Assembly (NCBI RefSeq): GCF_014199335.1
Contig: NZ_JACIJI010000006.1
Span: 1-64,000, forward strand
DNA from: Stakelama sediminis
GTDB taxonomy: Bacteria; Pseudomonadota; Alphaproteobacteria; Sphingomonadales; Sphingomonadaceae
Direction: 5' to 3'
DNA length: 64,000 nt
Position numbers and translations under genes: made by a program
Part shown: piece by piece, positions 29,035-38,833 of the stretch
Layout: every line of letters starts with the position of its first letter
Position numbering within the stretch: position 1 is the first letter of the stretch
The notes under the pieces: generated by a model
What the model saw: only the letters and a program-made list of their open reading frames with translations
What the model was told of the DNA's origin: nothing
The model's database searches: none

Positions 29035-31020
29035 ATGTCCGCGACCAAAATCCTCTGGGGACAGATTCTGATCGTCTTCCTCATCGTCCTCTCTACCACC
29101 TGGGGCGCGACCGAATATGTCGCCTGGAGGCTCGGGTTCCAGGCGCAGCTTGGGCCGCCCTGGTTCGTCCTGTTCGGCTGGCCGATCTATCATCCGCCCA
29201 GCTTCTTCTGGTGGTGGTTTTCCTACGACGCCTATGCGTCCGAGATATTCACCGAGGGCGCGTTCGTCGCCGCGTCAGGCGGCTTCATCGCGATCGCCGT
29301 CGCGATCGGCATGTCGGTCTGGCGGGCGCGCGAAGCCAGGGACGCCGCGACCTATGGCTCGGCACGCTGGGCCGAGAAGGAAGAGGTGAAGGCCGCGGGG
29401 CTGCTCGATCCCGATGGCGTCGTGCTCGGCCGCTACGAAAGAGAGTATCTGCGCCATGACGGGCCGGAGCATGTGCTGTGCTTCGCGCCGACGCGATCGG
29501 GCAAAGGCGTCGGCCTTGTCGTGCCCTCGCTCCTGACCTGGCCGGGCTCGGCCATCGTCCACGACATCAAGGGCGAGAACTGGACGCTGACATCCGGTTT
29601 CCGCGCGCACCACGGCCGCGTGCTGCTGTTCGATCCGACCAATCCGAAATCCTCGGCCTACAATCCCTTGCTCGAGGTGCGGCGCGGCGAGTGGGAAGTG
29701 CGCGACGTGCAAAACATCGCCGATATTCTGGTCGATCCCGAAGGGAGCCTCGACAAGCGCAACCACTGGGAAAAGACCTCCCATTCGCTGCTCGTCGGCG
29801 CGATCCTCCATGTCCTCTACGCCGAGCCGGAAAAGACGCTCGCCGGTGTCGCCAACTTCCTCTCCGATCCGAAACGCCCCGTCGAATCCACGCTGCGCGC
29901 CATGATGAAGACCGCCCATCTCGGCGAGGACGGCCCGCATCCTGTCGTTGCCAGCGCGGCGCGCGAGCTGCTGAACAAATCCGACAACGAACGCTCCGGC
30001 GTCCTGTCCACGGCCATGTCGTTCCTCGGCCTCTACCGCGATCCTGTCGTCGCCGAGGTGACGCGGCGCTGTGACTGGCGCATCAGCGACGTCGTGGGCG
30101 GCGAGCGCCCGACGACGCTTTACCTCGTCGTGCCGCCGTCCGACATCAATCGCACCAAGCCGCTGATCCGGTTGCTGCTGAACCAGATCGGCCGCCGTCT
30201 GACCGAGGATCTGCAGGCAAAGGGCGACCGTCACCGCCTGCTCTTGATGCTCGACGAGTTTCCGGCGTTGGGGCGGCTCGACTTTTTCGAGAGCGCACTG
30301 GCTTTCATGGCGGGCTATGGCCTCAAAGCCTTCCTGATCGCGCAGTCGCTCAACCAGATCGAAAAGGCATACGGCCCCAACAACTCCATTCTCGACAACT
30401 GCCACGTCAGGGTCAGCTTCGCCACGAACGACGAGCGCACCGCCAAGCGTGTGTCCGATGCGCTGGGCACCGCAACCGAAATGAAGGCGATGAAGAACTA
30501 TGCCGGGCATCGACTGTCGCCCTGGCTCGGCCATCTGATGGTCTCGCGCTCGGAGACCGCCCGCCAGTTGCTGACGCCCGGCGAGATCATGCAGCTCCCG
30601 CCGAGCGAGGAAATCGTCATGGTCGCCGGCACCCCGCCGATCCGGACGAAGAAGGCGCGCTACTACGAGGACGCCCGTTTCCGCGAGCGCCTGCTGTCAC
30701 CGCCCGAACTGAAACGTCCCGACAAGCCTCGCCCCGACGACTGGAGCAGCCTGCCGATCCCGGCGCGGCCGGAGGCGCTGGGCGCGCAGGCACCCGGCGG
30801 ATCGGACGACGAAGACACCACCGATTCCGAGCGCCGGCTGCAACCCGAACTCAGCCGCGCCAAGCCGGTAGAAAAGAAAGAACCCATCGCCAACGAGTTC
30901 GAGATCGAGCTTCCCGACGACACCGACGAGGACGCCACGCGCAATCGACGGATGATCCGCCAGGTTCAGGGCATCGCGCGCCAGGTGGCGCTCGACCCCA
31001 ATGACGGCATGGACCTGTAA
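29035..31020 (+). CDS. traG: TraG/VirD4-family conjugative coupling protein
   Basis: A 661-residue membrane ATPase. Two N-terminal membrane helices (about residues 6-27 and 75-97) anchor it. Walker A APTRSGKGVG is at about 151-160 and Walker B LLLMLDEFPALG near 402-413. The C terminus is acidic and probably disordered. It couples the relaxase-DNA complex to the Trb channel. It starts 24 bases after the relaxase and is followed after 5 bases by a ribbon-helix-helix gene, so the three are probably co-transcribed. Confidence 0.95.
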   Translation: MSATKILWGQILIVFLIVLSTTWGATEYVAWRLGFQAQLGPPWFVLFGWPIYHPPSFFWWWFSYDAYASEIFTEGAFVAASGGFIAIAVAIGMSVWRAREARDAATYGSARWAEKEEVKAAGLLDPDGVVLGRYEREYLRHDGPEHVLCFAPTRSGKGVGLVVPSLLTWPGSAIVHDIKGENWTLTSGFRAHHGRVLLFDPTNPKSSAYNPLLEVRRGEWEVRDVQNIADILVDPEGSLDKRNHWEKTSHSLLVGAILHVLYAEPEKTLAGVANFLSDPKRPVESTLRAMMKTAHLGEDGPHPVVASAARELLNKSDNERSGVLSTAMSFLGLYRDPVVAEVTRRCDWRISDVVGGERPTTLYLVVPPSDINRTKPLIRLLLNQIGRRLTEDLQAKGDRHRLLLMLDEFPALGRLDFFESALAFMAGYGLKAFLIAQSLNQIEKAYGPNNSILDNCHVRVSFATNDERTAKRVSDALGTATEMKAMKNYAGHRLSPWLGHLMVSRSETARQLLTPGEIMQLPPSEEIVMVAGTPPIRTKKARYYEDARFRERLLSPPELKRPDKPRPDDWSSLPIPARPEALGAQAPGGSDDEDTTDSERRLQPELSRAKPVEKKEPIANEFEIELPDDTDEDATRNRRMIRQVQGIARQVALDPNDGMDL

Positions 31021-31025
31021 GCGCC

Positions 31026-31454
31026 ATGGCCAGCCATCGGAAAAAGTCGAAGTTCACGGTCTATCTGGACCCCGACGTGACACAGGCGCTGGCGGATTTC
31101 GCCGCGCGCCGGGATCAATCGCAATCCATGGTCGCCGAGGCCGCCATCGCATCGTTCCTGTCGCCGGACGACGCCCAGCGACGCGAGGCTGTCGTCGCCA
31201 AGCGCCTTGACCAGATCGACCGCCGCATGACCCGCATGGAGCGGGACATCGGCATCGCCGTCGAAACGCTGGCGGTGTTCATCCGCTTCTGGATCACGAC
31301 CACGCCAGCCTTGCCGGAGCCTGCCGCGCAGGCGGCACGCGCCAAGTCGGCCGAACGGTATGAGGCTTTCATCACCGCGCTCGGCCGGCGTCTCGTCAAG
31401 GGTCCGAAGCTGCGACAGGAGATCCCCGAAGACGTCTCCGAGTCGGAGCCGTGA
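31026..31454 (+). CDS. Ribbon-helix-helix (CopG-like) protein
   Basis: A 142-residue protein. The N terminus KSKFTVYLDPDVTQALADFAARRDQSQSMVAEAAIASFL is a ribbon-helix-helix domain (residues 6-46). The rest has a coiled-coil-like stretch (QIDRRMTRMERDIGIAVETLAVFIRFW). RHH proteins beside traG often act as relaxosome accessory proteins or repressors of the transfer genes. The 187-bp gap after it is the likely promoter region of the trb operon and one of its possible targets. Confidence 0.85.
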   Translation: MASHRKKSKFTVYLDPDVTQALADFAARRDQSQSMVAEAAIASFLSPDDAQRREAVVAKRLDQIDRRMTRMERDIGIAVETLAVFIRFWITTTPALPEPAAQAARAKSAERYEAFITALGRRLVKGPKLRQEIPEDVSESEP

Positions 31455-31641
31455 CGATCTCGCGCGTCATCTGGTGAGCCGGCGACGACATCAAGATCGA
31501 GGCTCCACCGCCGTTCTCCTGTATTTGCACGCCACGCTACTACTACGACCGATACTTGTTGAACCGGCCCGATTTCGGGCTCTTTTAATCGACCCCATTC
31601 CGGGGACTGTCTGTTGCGCCTCGTGAGGAAACGGGGCCGAT

Positions 31642-32625
31642 ATGACCACTTCATACCAGAAACCAGAGGCGATCCAACGCGGCGCAAGGATGCTGCGCAC
31701 GGCGCTTGGCCCGGCCATCGCACGCTTTCTGGAAGACCCCGCCGTCGTCGAGGTGATGCTGAATCCTGATGGGCGCATCTGGATCGATCGCCTGTCCGAA
31801 GGGCTGGCCGATACGGGCGAGAGACTGTCGGTCGCGGATGGCGAACGCATCGTGCGCCTGGTCGCGCACCATGTCGGCGCGGAGGTTCATGATCGATCCC
31901 CGCGCGTCTCGGCCGAGCTGCCCGAGAGCGGCGAGCGGTTCGAAGGCCTGCTTCCGCCCGTCGTCGCTGCGCCCGCATTCGCGATCCGCAAGCCCGCCGT
32001 CGCGGTCTTCACGCTCGACGATTATGTGGCTGCCGGCATCATGACCGCCGATCAGGCCGCAACCTTGCGCGAAGCCGTCGCGGCGCGCGCCAACATCCTC
32101 GTCGCGGGCGGCACCTCGACCGGCAAGACCACCTTGACCAATGCGCTGCTCGCCGAAGTCGCCAAGACCGCCGATCGCGTCGTCATCATCGAGGACACGC
32201 TCGAACTGCAATGCACAGCGTCCAACCTCGTCGCCATGCGCACCAAGGACGGCGTCGCCACGCTCTCGGATCTCGTCCGGTCCTCACTGCGCCTGCGGCC
32301 CGACCGCATCCCCATCGGCGAGGTGCGCGGCGCTGAAGCGCTCGACCTTCTCAAAGCCTGGGGCACCGGACACCCCGGCGGCATCGGCACCATTCATGCC
32401 GGCACCGGCATCGGCGCGCTGCGCCGTCTCGAACAGCTCATCCAGGAAGCCGTCGTCACCGTCCCGCGCGCGCTGATCGCCGAGACGATCGATCTCGTCG
32501 CCGTCCTGTCAGGCCGCGGGTCCGCGCGCCGGCTCGCCGAACTCGCCCGTGTCGAAGGGCTCGGCCCGGACGGGGATTACCGCATCAGCCCTGCAACCCC
32601 CATCAACGCTGGAGACCATTCATGA
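31642..32625 (+). CDS. trbB: TrbB, VirB11-type ATPase
   Basis: A 327-residue hexameric ATPase of the type IV secretion system. Walker [13 protein letters not shown] is at about residues 155-166, the Asp box [11 protein letters not shown] near 182-192 and the His box [13 protein letters not shown] near 247-259. It supplies energy for pilus assembly and substrate transfer on the cytoplasmic side. First gene of the trb operon; 4-base overlap with trbC. Confidence 0.95.
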   Translation: MTTSYQKPEAIQRGARMLRTALGPAIARFLEDPAVVEVMLNPDGRIWIDRLSEGLADTGERLSVADGERIVRLVAHHVGAEVHDRSPRVSAELPESGERFEGLLPPVVAAPAFAIRKPAVAVFTLDDYVAAGIMTADQAATLREAVAARANILVAGGTSTGKTTLTNALLAEVAKTADRVVIIEDTLELQCTASNLVAMRTKDGVATLSDLVRSSLRLRPDRIPIGEVRGAEALDLLKAWGTGHPGGIGTIHAGTGIGALRRLEQLIQEAVVTVPRALIAETIDLVAVLSGRGSARRLAELARVEGLGPDGDYRISPATPINAGDHS

Positions 32626-32954
32626 TCCGCATCCCCATGCGCGTCCGTCGCACCGTCGCGACGGTCGCCGCCGTCACCTACGTCAATCTCGTCCTCGCTC
32701 CCGCCGCCCACGCCTCCGGCTCCTCCATGCCGTGGGAAGCGCCGCTCCAGAAAATCCTTCAGTCGATCGAAGGCCCGGTCGCAAAGATCGTCGCAGTCAT
32801 CATCATCATCGCGACGGGTCTGGCGCTCGCCTTCGGCGACACGTCTGGCGGCTTCCGCAAGCTGATCCAGATCGTGTTCGGCCTGTCGATCGCCTTCGCG
32901 GCGTCGAGCTTCTTCCTGTCGTTCTTCTCGTTTGGCGGCGGGGCGCTCGTCTGA
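32622..32954 (+). CDS. trbC: TrbC, VirB2-type pilin precursor
   Basis: A 110-residue pilin precursor with a long leader (cleavage likely near PAAHASG, residue about 27) and two hydrophobic segments (about 45-67 and 79-101). TrbC is matured by TraF, encoded at 25284. The ATG overlaps trbB and its stop overlaps trbD by one base. Confidence 0.92.
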   Translation: MIRIPMRVRRTVATVAAVTYVNLVLAPAAHASGSSMPWEAPLQKILQSIEGPVAKIVAVIIIIATGLALAFGDTSGGFRKLIQIVFGLSIAFAASSFFLSFFSFGGGALV

Positions 32955-33232
32955 TGGCCGTCGCCTTCGAGCAACTGGATGTGCCGGGATTCACCGTCCC
33001 GGTTCACCGCGCACTGACCGAGCACATCCTGCTCGGCGGTGCGCCGCGCTCCATCGCGATCCTCAACGGGACGCTAGCCGGAGCCGTGGGCCTCGGCCTG
33101 CGCCTCTGGCTGGTCGGCATCGCCATCTGGGCCATCGGCCATGTCGCTGCCGTGTGGGCCGCCAAGCGCGATCCCCAATTCGTCGAGGTCGGCCGACGCC
33201 ATCTGCGCGTCCCAGCTTTTCTCGCGGCCTGA
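32954..33232 (+). CDS. trbD: TrbD, VirB3-like protein
   Basis: A 92-residue protein beginning MAVAFEQLDVPGFTVPVHRALTEHILLGGAPRSIAILNGTLAGAVGLGL. One hydrophobic region (about residues 36-68) would anchor it in the inner membrane, where it works with the TrbE ATPase. The start overlaps the trbC stop (TGATG). Confidence 0.92.
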   Translation: MAVAFEQLDVPGFTVPVHRALTEHILLGGAPRSIAILNGTLAGAVGLGLRLWLVGIAIWAIGHVAAVWAAKRDPQFVEVGRRHLRVPAFLAA

Positions 33233-33246
33233 AGGGGACGCCCGCC

Positions 33247-35691
33247 ATGATGAACCTCTCCGAATATCGCCGCACCGCAGCCCGCCTTGCCGATTTCCTG
33301 CCCTGGGCCGCCTTGGTCGGCCCCGGCGTCGTCGTGAACAAGGACGGCTCTTTCCAGCGCACGGCGCGCTTTCGCGGCCCCGATCTTGATAGCGCCGTCG
33401 CCGCCGAACTGGTGGCCGTCGCAGGCCGCATCAACAACGCCTTCCGCCGTCTCGGCTCGGGCTGGAGCATCTTCGTCGAGGCGCAGCGAAGCGAAGCCGC
33501 GACCTATCCCGACAGCAGCTTTCCCGATCCGGCATCCGGCCTGGTGGACGAGGAACGCAAGGCCGATTTCGAGGAAGCCGGCAGCCATTTCGTGTCGGAC
33601 TACTATCTGACCTTCCTCTATCTGCCGCCCGCCGAGGACGCCGCCCGGGCCGAGACATGGCTGTACGAGGGCCGCGAGCAATCCGGCGTCGATCCCCATG
33701 AGGTGATGCGTGGGTTCATCGACCGCACCGACCGGGTGCTCGCGCTGCTCGATGGCTTCATGCCCGAATGCGGCTGGCTCGATGACTCGGAAACGCTGAC
33801 CTATCTGCATTCGACCGTTTCGACGAAACGCCACCGCGTCCGCGTTCCCGAAACCCCAGTCTATCTCGATGCGCTGCTTGTCGATCAGCCGCTGACCGGC
33901 GGCCTGGAGCCGCGCCTTGGCGACCAGCATCTGCGCGTCCTCACCGTCATCGGCTTTCCGACCGCGACGACGCCGGGGCTGCTCGACGAGCTCAACCGGC
34001 TCGCTTTCCCGTATCGCTGGTCCACTCGCGCGATCCTGCTCGACAAGACCGACGCGACCAAACTGCTGACCAAAATCCGCCGCCAGTGGTTCGCCAAGCG
34101 CAAGTCGATCGCCGCGATCCTCAAGGAAGTCCTGACCAACGAGGCGTCGGCGCTGGTCGACACCGATGCGTCCAACAAGGCCGCCGACGCCGACATGGCC
34201 TTGCAGGAACTCGGCGCCGATGTCGCCGGCATGGCCTATGTCACGGCCACCATCACGGTCTGGGATGCCGACCCGCGCATCGCCGACGAGAAGTTGCGCC
34301 TGGTCGAGAAGGTCATTCAGGGCCGCGACTTCACGCCCATGACCGAGACGGTGAATGCGGTCGATGCCTGGCTCGGCAGCTTGCCCGGCCACGCCTACGC
34401 CAATGTCCGCCAGCCTCCCATCAGCACTTTGAATCTCGCCCACATGATCCCCCTGAGTGCCGTGTGGGCGGGGCCGGAACGGGACGAGCATTTCGGTGCG
34501 CCCCCCTTGCTTTACGGCAAGACCGAAGGCTCGACCCCGTTCCGGTTATCCCTCCATGTCGGCGACGTCGGCCATACGCTCGTCGTCGGCCCGACCGGCG
34601 CGGGCAAGTCCGTGCTGCTCGCGCTCATGGCCTTGCAGTTCCGGCGCTATAGCGATGCCCAGGTCTTCGCCTTCGATTTCGGCGGCTCGATCCGCGCCGC
34701 GGCACTCGCCATGGGCGGCGACTGGCACGATCTTGGCGGCGGCCTCACCGAAGGCTCCGACGCATCCGTCTCGCTTCAGCCGCTCGCCCGCATCCACGAC
34801 ACCTATGAGCGTGCCTGGGCGGCAGACTGGATCGTCGCAATCCTGATGCGCGAGGCGATCCAGATCACGCCGGACGTGAAGGAGCATATCTGGACGGCGC
34901 TTACCTCGCTCGCGTCCGCGCCGGTCGAAGAACGCACAATCACCGGCCTGTCGGTGCTGCTCCAGTCTAACGACATCAAACAGGCGCTCCGGCCCTATTG
35001 CGTAGGCGGCGCCTATGGCCGGCTGCTCGACGCCGAGGCCGAACATCTGGGCTCCGCCGCCGTGCAGGCGTTCGAGATCGAGGGGCTGGTCGGCACCGGC
35101 GCGGCGCCCGCCGTGCTCGCCCATCTCTTCCACCGCATCGGCGACCGGCTCGACGGCCGACCGACGCTGCTCATCATCGACGAAGGCTGGCTCGCGCTCG
35201 ACGATGAAGGCTTTGCCGGCCAGCTCCGCGAATGGCTGAAGACGCTGCGCAAGAAGAACGCATCGGTCATCTTCGCCACGCAGTCGCTCAGCGACATCGA
35301 CAATTCGAGCATCGCGCCCGCCATCATCGAAAGCTGCCCGACGCGGCTGCTCCTCCCGAACGAACGCGCAATCGAGCCGCAGATCACGGCGATCTATCGC
35401 CGCTTCGGCCTCAATGATCGCCAGATCGAGATCCTGGCACGGGCGACGCCCAAGCGCGACTACTACTGCCAGTCTCGACGCGGAAACCGCCTGTTCGAGC
35501 TGAGCCTGTCCGAAGTCGGCCTTGCGCTCTGCGCCGCATCCTCAAAATCCGACCAGACCCTGATCGCCAACCTCGTCGCCGAACATGGCCGCGAAGGTTT
35601 CCTTGCGGCCTGGCTTCGCGCCCGCGACGCCGGCTGGGCCGTCGATCTCATCCCGACTTTTCCGTCCCCCCAAGCAGCAAAGGAGTCCTGA
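33247..35691 (+). CDS. trbE: TrbE, VirB4-type ATPase
   Basis: An 814-residue ATPase, the largest energy component of the channel. Walker A GPTGAGKSVLLALMA is near residues 447-461, Walker B TLLIIDEGWLAL near 640-651, and the C-terminal IFATQSLSDIDNSSIAPAIIESCPTRLLLPN is typical of VirB4. Adjacent ATG codons at 33247 and 33250 are both possible starts; AAGGGG upstream serves either. It ends 2 bases before trbJ. Confidence 0.95.
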   Translation: MMNLSEYRRTAARLADFLPWAALVGPGVVVNKDGSFQRTARFRGPDLDSAVAAELVAVAGRINNAFRRLGSGWSIFVEAQRSEAATYPDSSFPDPASGLVDEERKADFEEAGSHFVSDYYLTFLYLPPAEDAARAETWLYEGREQSGVDPHEVMRGFIDRTDRVLALLDGFMPECGWLDDSETLTYLHSTVSTKRHRVRVPETPVYLDALLVDQPLTGGLEPRLGDQHLRVLTVIGFPTATTPGLLDELNRLAFPYRWSTRAILLDKTDATKLLTKIRRQWFAKRKSIAAILKEVLTNEASALVDTDASNKAADADMALQELGADVAGMAYVTATITVWDADPRIADEKLRLVEKVIQGRDFTPMTETVNAVDAWLGSLPGHAYANVRQPPISTLNLAHMIPLSAVWAGPERDEHFGAPPLLYGKTEGSTPFRLSLHVGDVGHTLVVGPTGAGKSVLLALMALQFRRYSDAQVFAFDFGGSIRAAALAMGGDWHDLGGGLTEGSDASVSLQPLARIHDTYERAWAADWIVAILMREAIQITPDVKEHIWTALTSLASAPVEERTITGLSVLLQSNDIKQALRPYCVGGAYGRLLDAEAEHLGSAAVQAFEIEGLVGTGAAPAVLAHLFHRIGDRLDGRPTLLIIDEGWLALDDEGFAGQLREWLKTLRKKNASVIFATQSLSDIDNSSIAPAIIESCPTRLLLPNERAIEPQITAIYRRFGLNDRQIEILARATPKRDYYCQSRRGNRLFELSLSEVGLALCAASSKSDQTLIANLVAEHGREGFLAAWLRARDAGWAVDLIPTFPSPQAAKES

Positions 35692-35693
35692 CC

Positions 35694-36458
35694 ATGATTA
35701 CCCGTTTCCGCTCGCGCGCCATGGCGCTCGCCGCAGCCATGCTGGCGGCCGCGCCGCTCGCGCTCTCGCCGATGGTGGCGACGCCCGCGCACGCCATCAT
35801 CGTCTTCGATCCCTCCAATTACGCGCAAAACGTCCTGACCGCTGCGCGCACACTGGAGCAGATCACCCATCAGATCACCTCGCTTCAGAACGAAGCGCAG
35901 ATGCTCATCAATCAGGCGAAAAACCTGGCGAGCCTGCCTTACTCCGCGCTCCAGACCTTGCAGCAGAACGTGCAGCGCACCCAGCAGCTTCTCCAGCAGG
36001 CGCAGGGCATCGCGTTCAACGTCCAGCAGATCGACCAGATGTTCACCCAGAAATATGGGAACGTCTCGATGTCGACGACCGACAAGCAGATGGTCGCCGA
36101 CGCCCGCTCGCGCTGGCAGAACACCGTCGGCGGCTTGCAGGACGCGATGCGCGTGCAGGCCGGCGTCGTCGCGAACATCGACACAAACCGCACGCAGATG
36201 TCGGCGCTGGTCAGCCAGAGCCAGGGCGCGAGCGGCGCGCTTCAGGCGACCCAGGCCGGCAATCAGATCCTCGCGCTCCAGTCGCAACAGCTCTCCGATC
36301 TCGTCGCGCTGCTCGCCTCCAATGGCCGCGCCAATGCGCTCACCGAGGCCGAACGCACCGCGGCCGCCGAACAGGGCCGCGAACAGCGCCGCCGCTTCCT
36401 GACGCCGGGCTCGGGCTACCAGCCCGGCAACGCCCAGATGTTCAACAGCGGCAAATAA
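35694..36458 (+). CDS. trbJ: TrbJ, VirB5-like pilus component
   Basis: A 254-residue exported protein. The signal peptide ends near TPAHA (about residue 31). Most of the rest is helical coiled coil (ARTLEQITHQITSLQNEAQMLINQAKNLASLPYSALQTLQQNV). It is a minor pilus component placed between trbE and trbK as in IncP plasmids. The ATG overlaps the region just after the trbE stop and has AAGGAG upstream. Confidence 0.93.
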   Translation: MITRFRSRAMALAAAMLAAAPLALSPMVATPAHAIIVFDPSNYAQNVLTAARTLEQITHQITSLQNEAQMLINQAKNLASLPYSALQTLQQNVQRTQQLLQQAQGIAFNVQQIDQMFTQKYGNVSMSTTDKQMVADARSRWQNTVGGLQDAMRVQAGVVANIDTNRTQMSALVSQSQGASGALQATQAGNQILALQSQQLSDLVALLASNGRANALTEAERTAAAEQGREQRRRFLTPGSGYQPGNAQMFNSGK

Positions 36459-36479
36459 ACGCCGGAAAGGAGAAGGCTC

Positions 36480-36776
36480 ATGGACGGCAAGTTGCTGGCC
36501 CGGCTGGGCGCTATCGTATTCGTCGCGGTCGCCGTCACGGCGACGGCGATCGAAATGACTCGCAAGCAGGACGCGCCGGCATCGCCGTCGGCGCGTCAGC
36601 TCCAGCCCGAACGCGATCCGCTGCGCGAGAGCCAGCGCCGGTGCCAGCAACTTGGTCAACAGGCCGCAAGCGACCCGGAATGCCTCCGCGTCTGGGCTGA
36701 AACCCGCGACCGCTTCCTCGGCAACGCGCCCATGCCGGTCGCACCGGCAGCGCCCGCCACAGCGGAAGGGCGGTGA
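36480..36776 (+). CDS. trbK: TrbK-like putative entry-exclusion protein
   Basis: A 98-residue protein with an N-terminal membrane segment (residues 5-25) and two Cys in the pattern RRCQQLGQQAASDPECLRVWAETRDRF, which matches the alternative TrbK family of alphaproteobacterial ICEs. TrbK proteins stop a host from receiving a second copy. GAAAGGAGAAGG precedes the ATG. Function by family and place only. Confidence 0.8.
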   Translation: MDGKLLARLGAIVFVAVAVTATAIEMTRKQDAPASPSARQLQPERDPLRESQRRCQQLGQQAASDPECLRVWAETRDRFLGNAPMPVAPAAPATAEGR

Positions 36777-36779
36777 GCC

Positions 36780-38147
36780 ATGGGCGGCGCAGGCGTCATC
36801 GACAATTTCCTCGGCGTATTCACCAAATACATCGACTCGGGCTTCGGCCTTCTCTCCGGCGAAGTGGCGTTCATCGCAACCACGTTGATCGTGATCGACG
36901 TGACACTGGCGGCCCTGTTCTGGAGCTGGGCCGGCGATGACGACATCATCGCGCGCCTGGTCAAGAAGACCTTGTTCGTCGGCGTGTTCGCCTATCTCAT
37001 CGGCAACTGGAACAACCTTGCGAAGATCGTCTTCGACAGCTTCGCGGGGCTTGGCCTGAAGGCGAGCGGCACGGGCTTTTCGGCCGCCGACCTGATGCGC
37101 CCCGGCAAGGTCGCGCAGACCGGCCTCGATGCCGCCCGGCCGTTGCTTGAAGCGATCTCGCCGCTGATGGGCTGGATCTCGGTATTCGAGAACCTGATCC
37201 AGATCATGTGCCTGCTGTTTGCCTGGGCGCTCGTGATCCTTGCCTTCTTCATCCTTGCGATCCAGCTCTTCGTCACCCTGATCGAGTTCAAGCTGGCGAC
37301 ACTCGCCGGATTCGTCCTCATTCCGTTCGGCCTCTTCGGCAAGACCGCCTTCATGGCCGAGCGTGTGCTTGGCAACGTCATTTCCAGCGGCATCAAGGTT
37401 CTGGTGCTGGCCGTCATCATCGGCATCGGCTCGACGCTCTTCGGCGAGTTCACCAAGGGCTTCGGCGGCACGACGCCGACCGTCGATGACGCCATGGCGA
37501 TCGTGCTCGCCGCTCTCTCGTTGCTCGGTCTCGGCATCTTCGGTCCCGGCATCGCCAACGGACTCGTCTCGGGCGGTCCCCAGCTCGGCGCGGGCGCGGC
37601 TGTGGGCACTGGCCTTGCCGTCGGCGGCGCAGCCCTTGCGGCAGGTGGTGCGGCAGGTCTCGCCATCAAAGGCGGATCGGCGGCGCTCTCCGGTGGCGCT
37701 GCCGTGGCACGCGGCGGCGCGACGGCGGCAGGTGCGGCATCTGCCGCCTATTCGCTCGCCTCTGTAGGGCAGTCCGGTGCGGCCGGCGTCGCCTCCGGCA
37801 TGGGCGGTGTTGCCCACGCCGCAGGCTCCGCAGCCGTCTCGCCGCTGAAGCGTGCCGTGGCACGCGCCTCCGAAAGCATGAAATCCAGCTTCTCGGATGG
37901 TGCGAAGGTCGGCTTCGAGGCGACCGGCGGCTCCTCGACCATGGGCACGGTCGGCGGTGGTCTGCAAGGAACCGAGGCCGCGTCCACGCCGACAGCCCCG
38001 GCGGGCGGCGCCCCCGATTGGGCCAAGCGCATGAAGCGCGGTCAGCATCTTTCACACGGCGTCAGCGCCGCCGCCCACGCCGTCCGTTCCGGCGACAGTC
38101 ACGGCTCCGGTTCTTCCGTCAACCTCTCTGAAAGCGACCGCTCATGA
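36780..38147 (+). CDS. trbL: TrbL, VirB6-type polytopic membrane protein
   Basis: A 455-residue protein. Five to six membrane helices lie between about residues 30 and 270 (for example FIATTLIVIDVTLAALFWSWA and LFAWALVILAFFILAIQLFVTLIEF). The C-terminal 190 residues are Gly/Ala-rich and hydrophilic, as usual for TrbL. It forms part of the inner-membrane pore. A 4-base overlap joins it to trbF. Confidence 0.93.
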   Translation: MGGAGVIDNFLGVFTKYIDSGFGLLSGEVAFIATTLIVIDVTLAALFWSWAGDDDIIARLVKKTLFVGVFAYLIGNWNNLAKIVFDSFAGLGLKASGTGFSAADLMRPGKVAQTGLDAARPLLEAISPLMGWISVFENLIQIMCLLFAWALVILAFFILAIQLFVTLIEFKLATLAGFVLIPFGLFGKTAFMAERVLGNVISSGIKVLVLAVIIGIGSTLFGEFTKGFGGTTPTVDDAMAIVLAALSLLGLGIFGPGIANGLVSGGPQLGAGAAVGTGLAVGGAALAAGGAAGLAIKGGSAALSGGAAVARGGATAAGAASAAYSLASVGQSGAAGVASGMGGVAHAAGSAAVSPLKRAVARASESMKSSFSDGAKVGFEATGGSSTMGTVGGGLQGTEAASTPTAPAGGAPDWAKRMKRGQHLSHGVSAAAHAVRSGDSHGSGSSVNLSESDRS

Positions 38148-38833
38148 ATATCTTCAAGCGACCCGCCGTGCATTACGGCAAGACGCCCGAACCCGAGACG
38201 CCTTACCAGAAGGCCGCCCAGGTCTGGGACGAACGCATCGGCTCGGCCCGCGTCCAGGCCAAGAACTGGCGATACATGGCCTTCGGATCGTTGATCCTCT
38301 CGGCGGGTTTCGCCGGCGCGCTGGTCATTCAGTCCGCGCGCGGGACCGTCGTGCCCTGGGTGGTGCAGGTCGACAAGCTCGGCCAAGCGCAGAGCATCGC
38401 ACCGGCCACCGCCGACTATCGCCCGACCGATCCGCAGATCGCCTGGCATCTGGCCCGCTTCATCGAGCAGGTCCGCTCGATTCCGGCCGATCCGATCATC
38501 GTCCGGCAGAACTGGCTTCGCGCCTATGAGTGGACGACCGATCGCGGCGCGGGCGCGCTCAACGACTATGCCCGCACCAACGATCCCTTCACCAAGGTCG
38601 GCAAGCAGCAGATCGCCGTCGACGTCTCCAGCGTCATCCGCGCATCGCCCGACAGCTTCCGCGTCTCCTGGACGGAGCGGCGGTTCGAAAACGGCGCACT
38701 CGCGGCGACGGAGCGATGGACGGCGATCTTGACCATCGCCGTCCAACCGCCCCGAGACGCTGAACGGCTGAAAGCCAATCCGCTCGGCATCTACGTCAAC
38801 GCTATTAGCTGGTCGCGGGAGATGGGCCAATGA
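38144..38833 (+). CDS. trbF: TrbF, VirB8-like protein
   Basis: A 229-residue inner-membrane protein: short cytoplasmic N terminus, one membrane helix (MAFGSLILSAGFAGALVIQ, about residues 44-62) and a periplasmic VirB8-like domain with PWVVQVDKLGQA and WTERRFENGALAATERWTAILTIAV. It nucleates channel assembly. Overlaps trbL and trbG by 4 bases. Confidence 0.94.
   Translation: MNIFKRPAVHYGKTPEPETPYQKAAQVWDERIGSARVQAKNWRYMAFGSLILSAGFAGALVIQSARGTVVPWVVQVDKLGQAQSIAPATADYRPTDPQIAWHLARFIEQVRSIPADPIIVRQNWLRAYEWTTDRGAGALNDYARTNDPFTKVGKQQIAVDVSSVIRASPDSFRVSWTERRFENGALAATERWTAILTIAVQPPRDAERLKANPLGIYVNAISWSREMGQ

Noticed and set aside
35463-38048. 861-codon minus-strand frame opposite trbJ, trbK and trbL
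   Set aside because: It crosses three well-supported trb genes on the other strand and has biased low-complexity composition.
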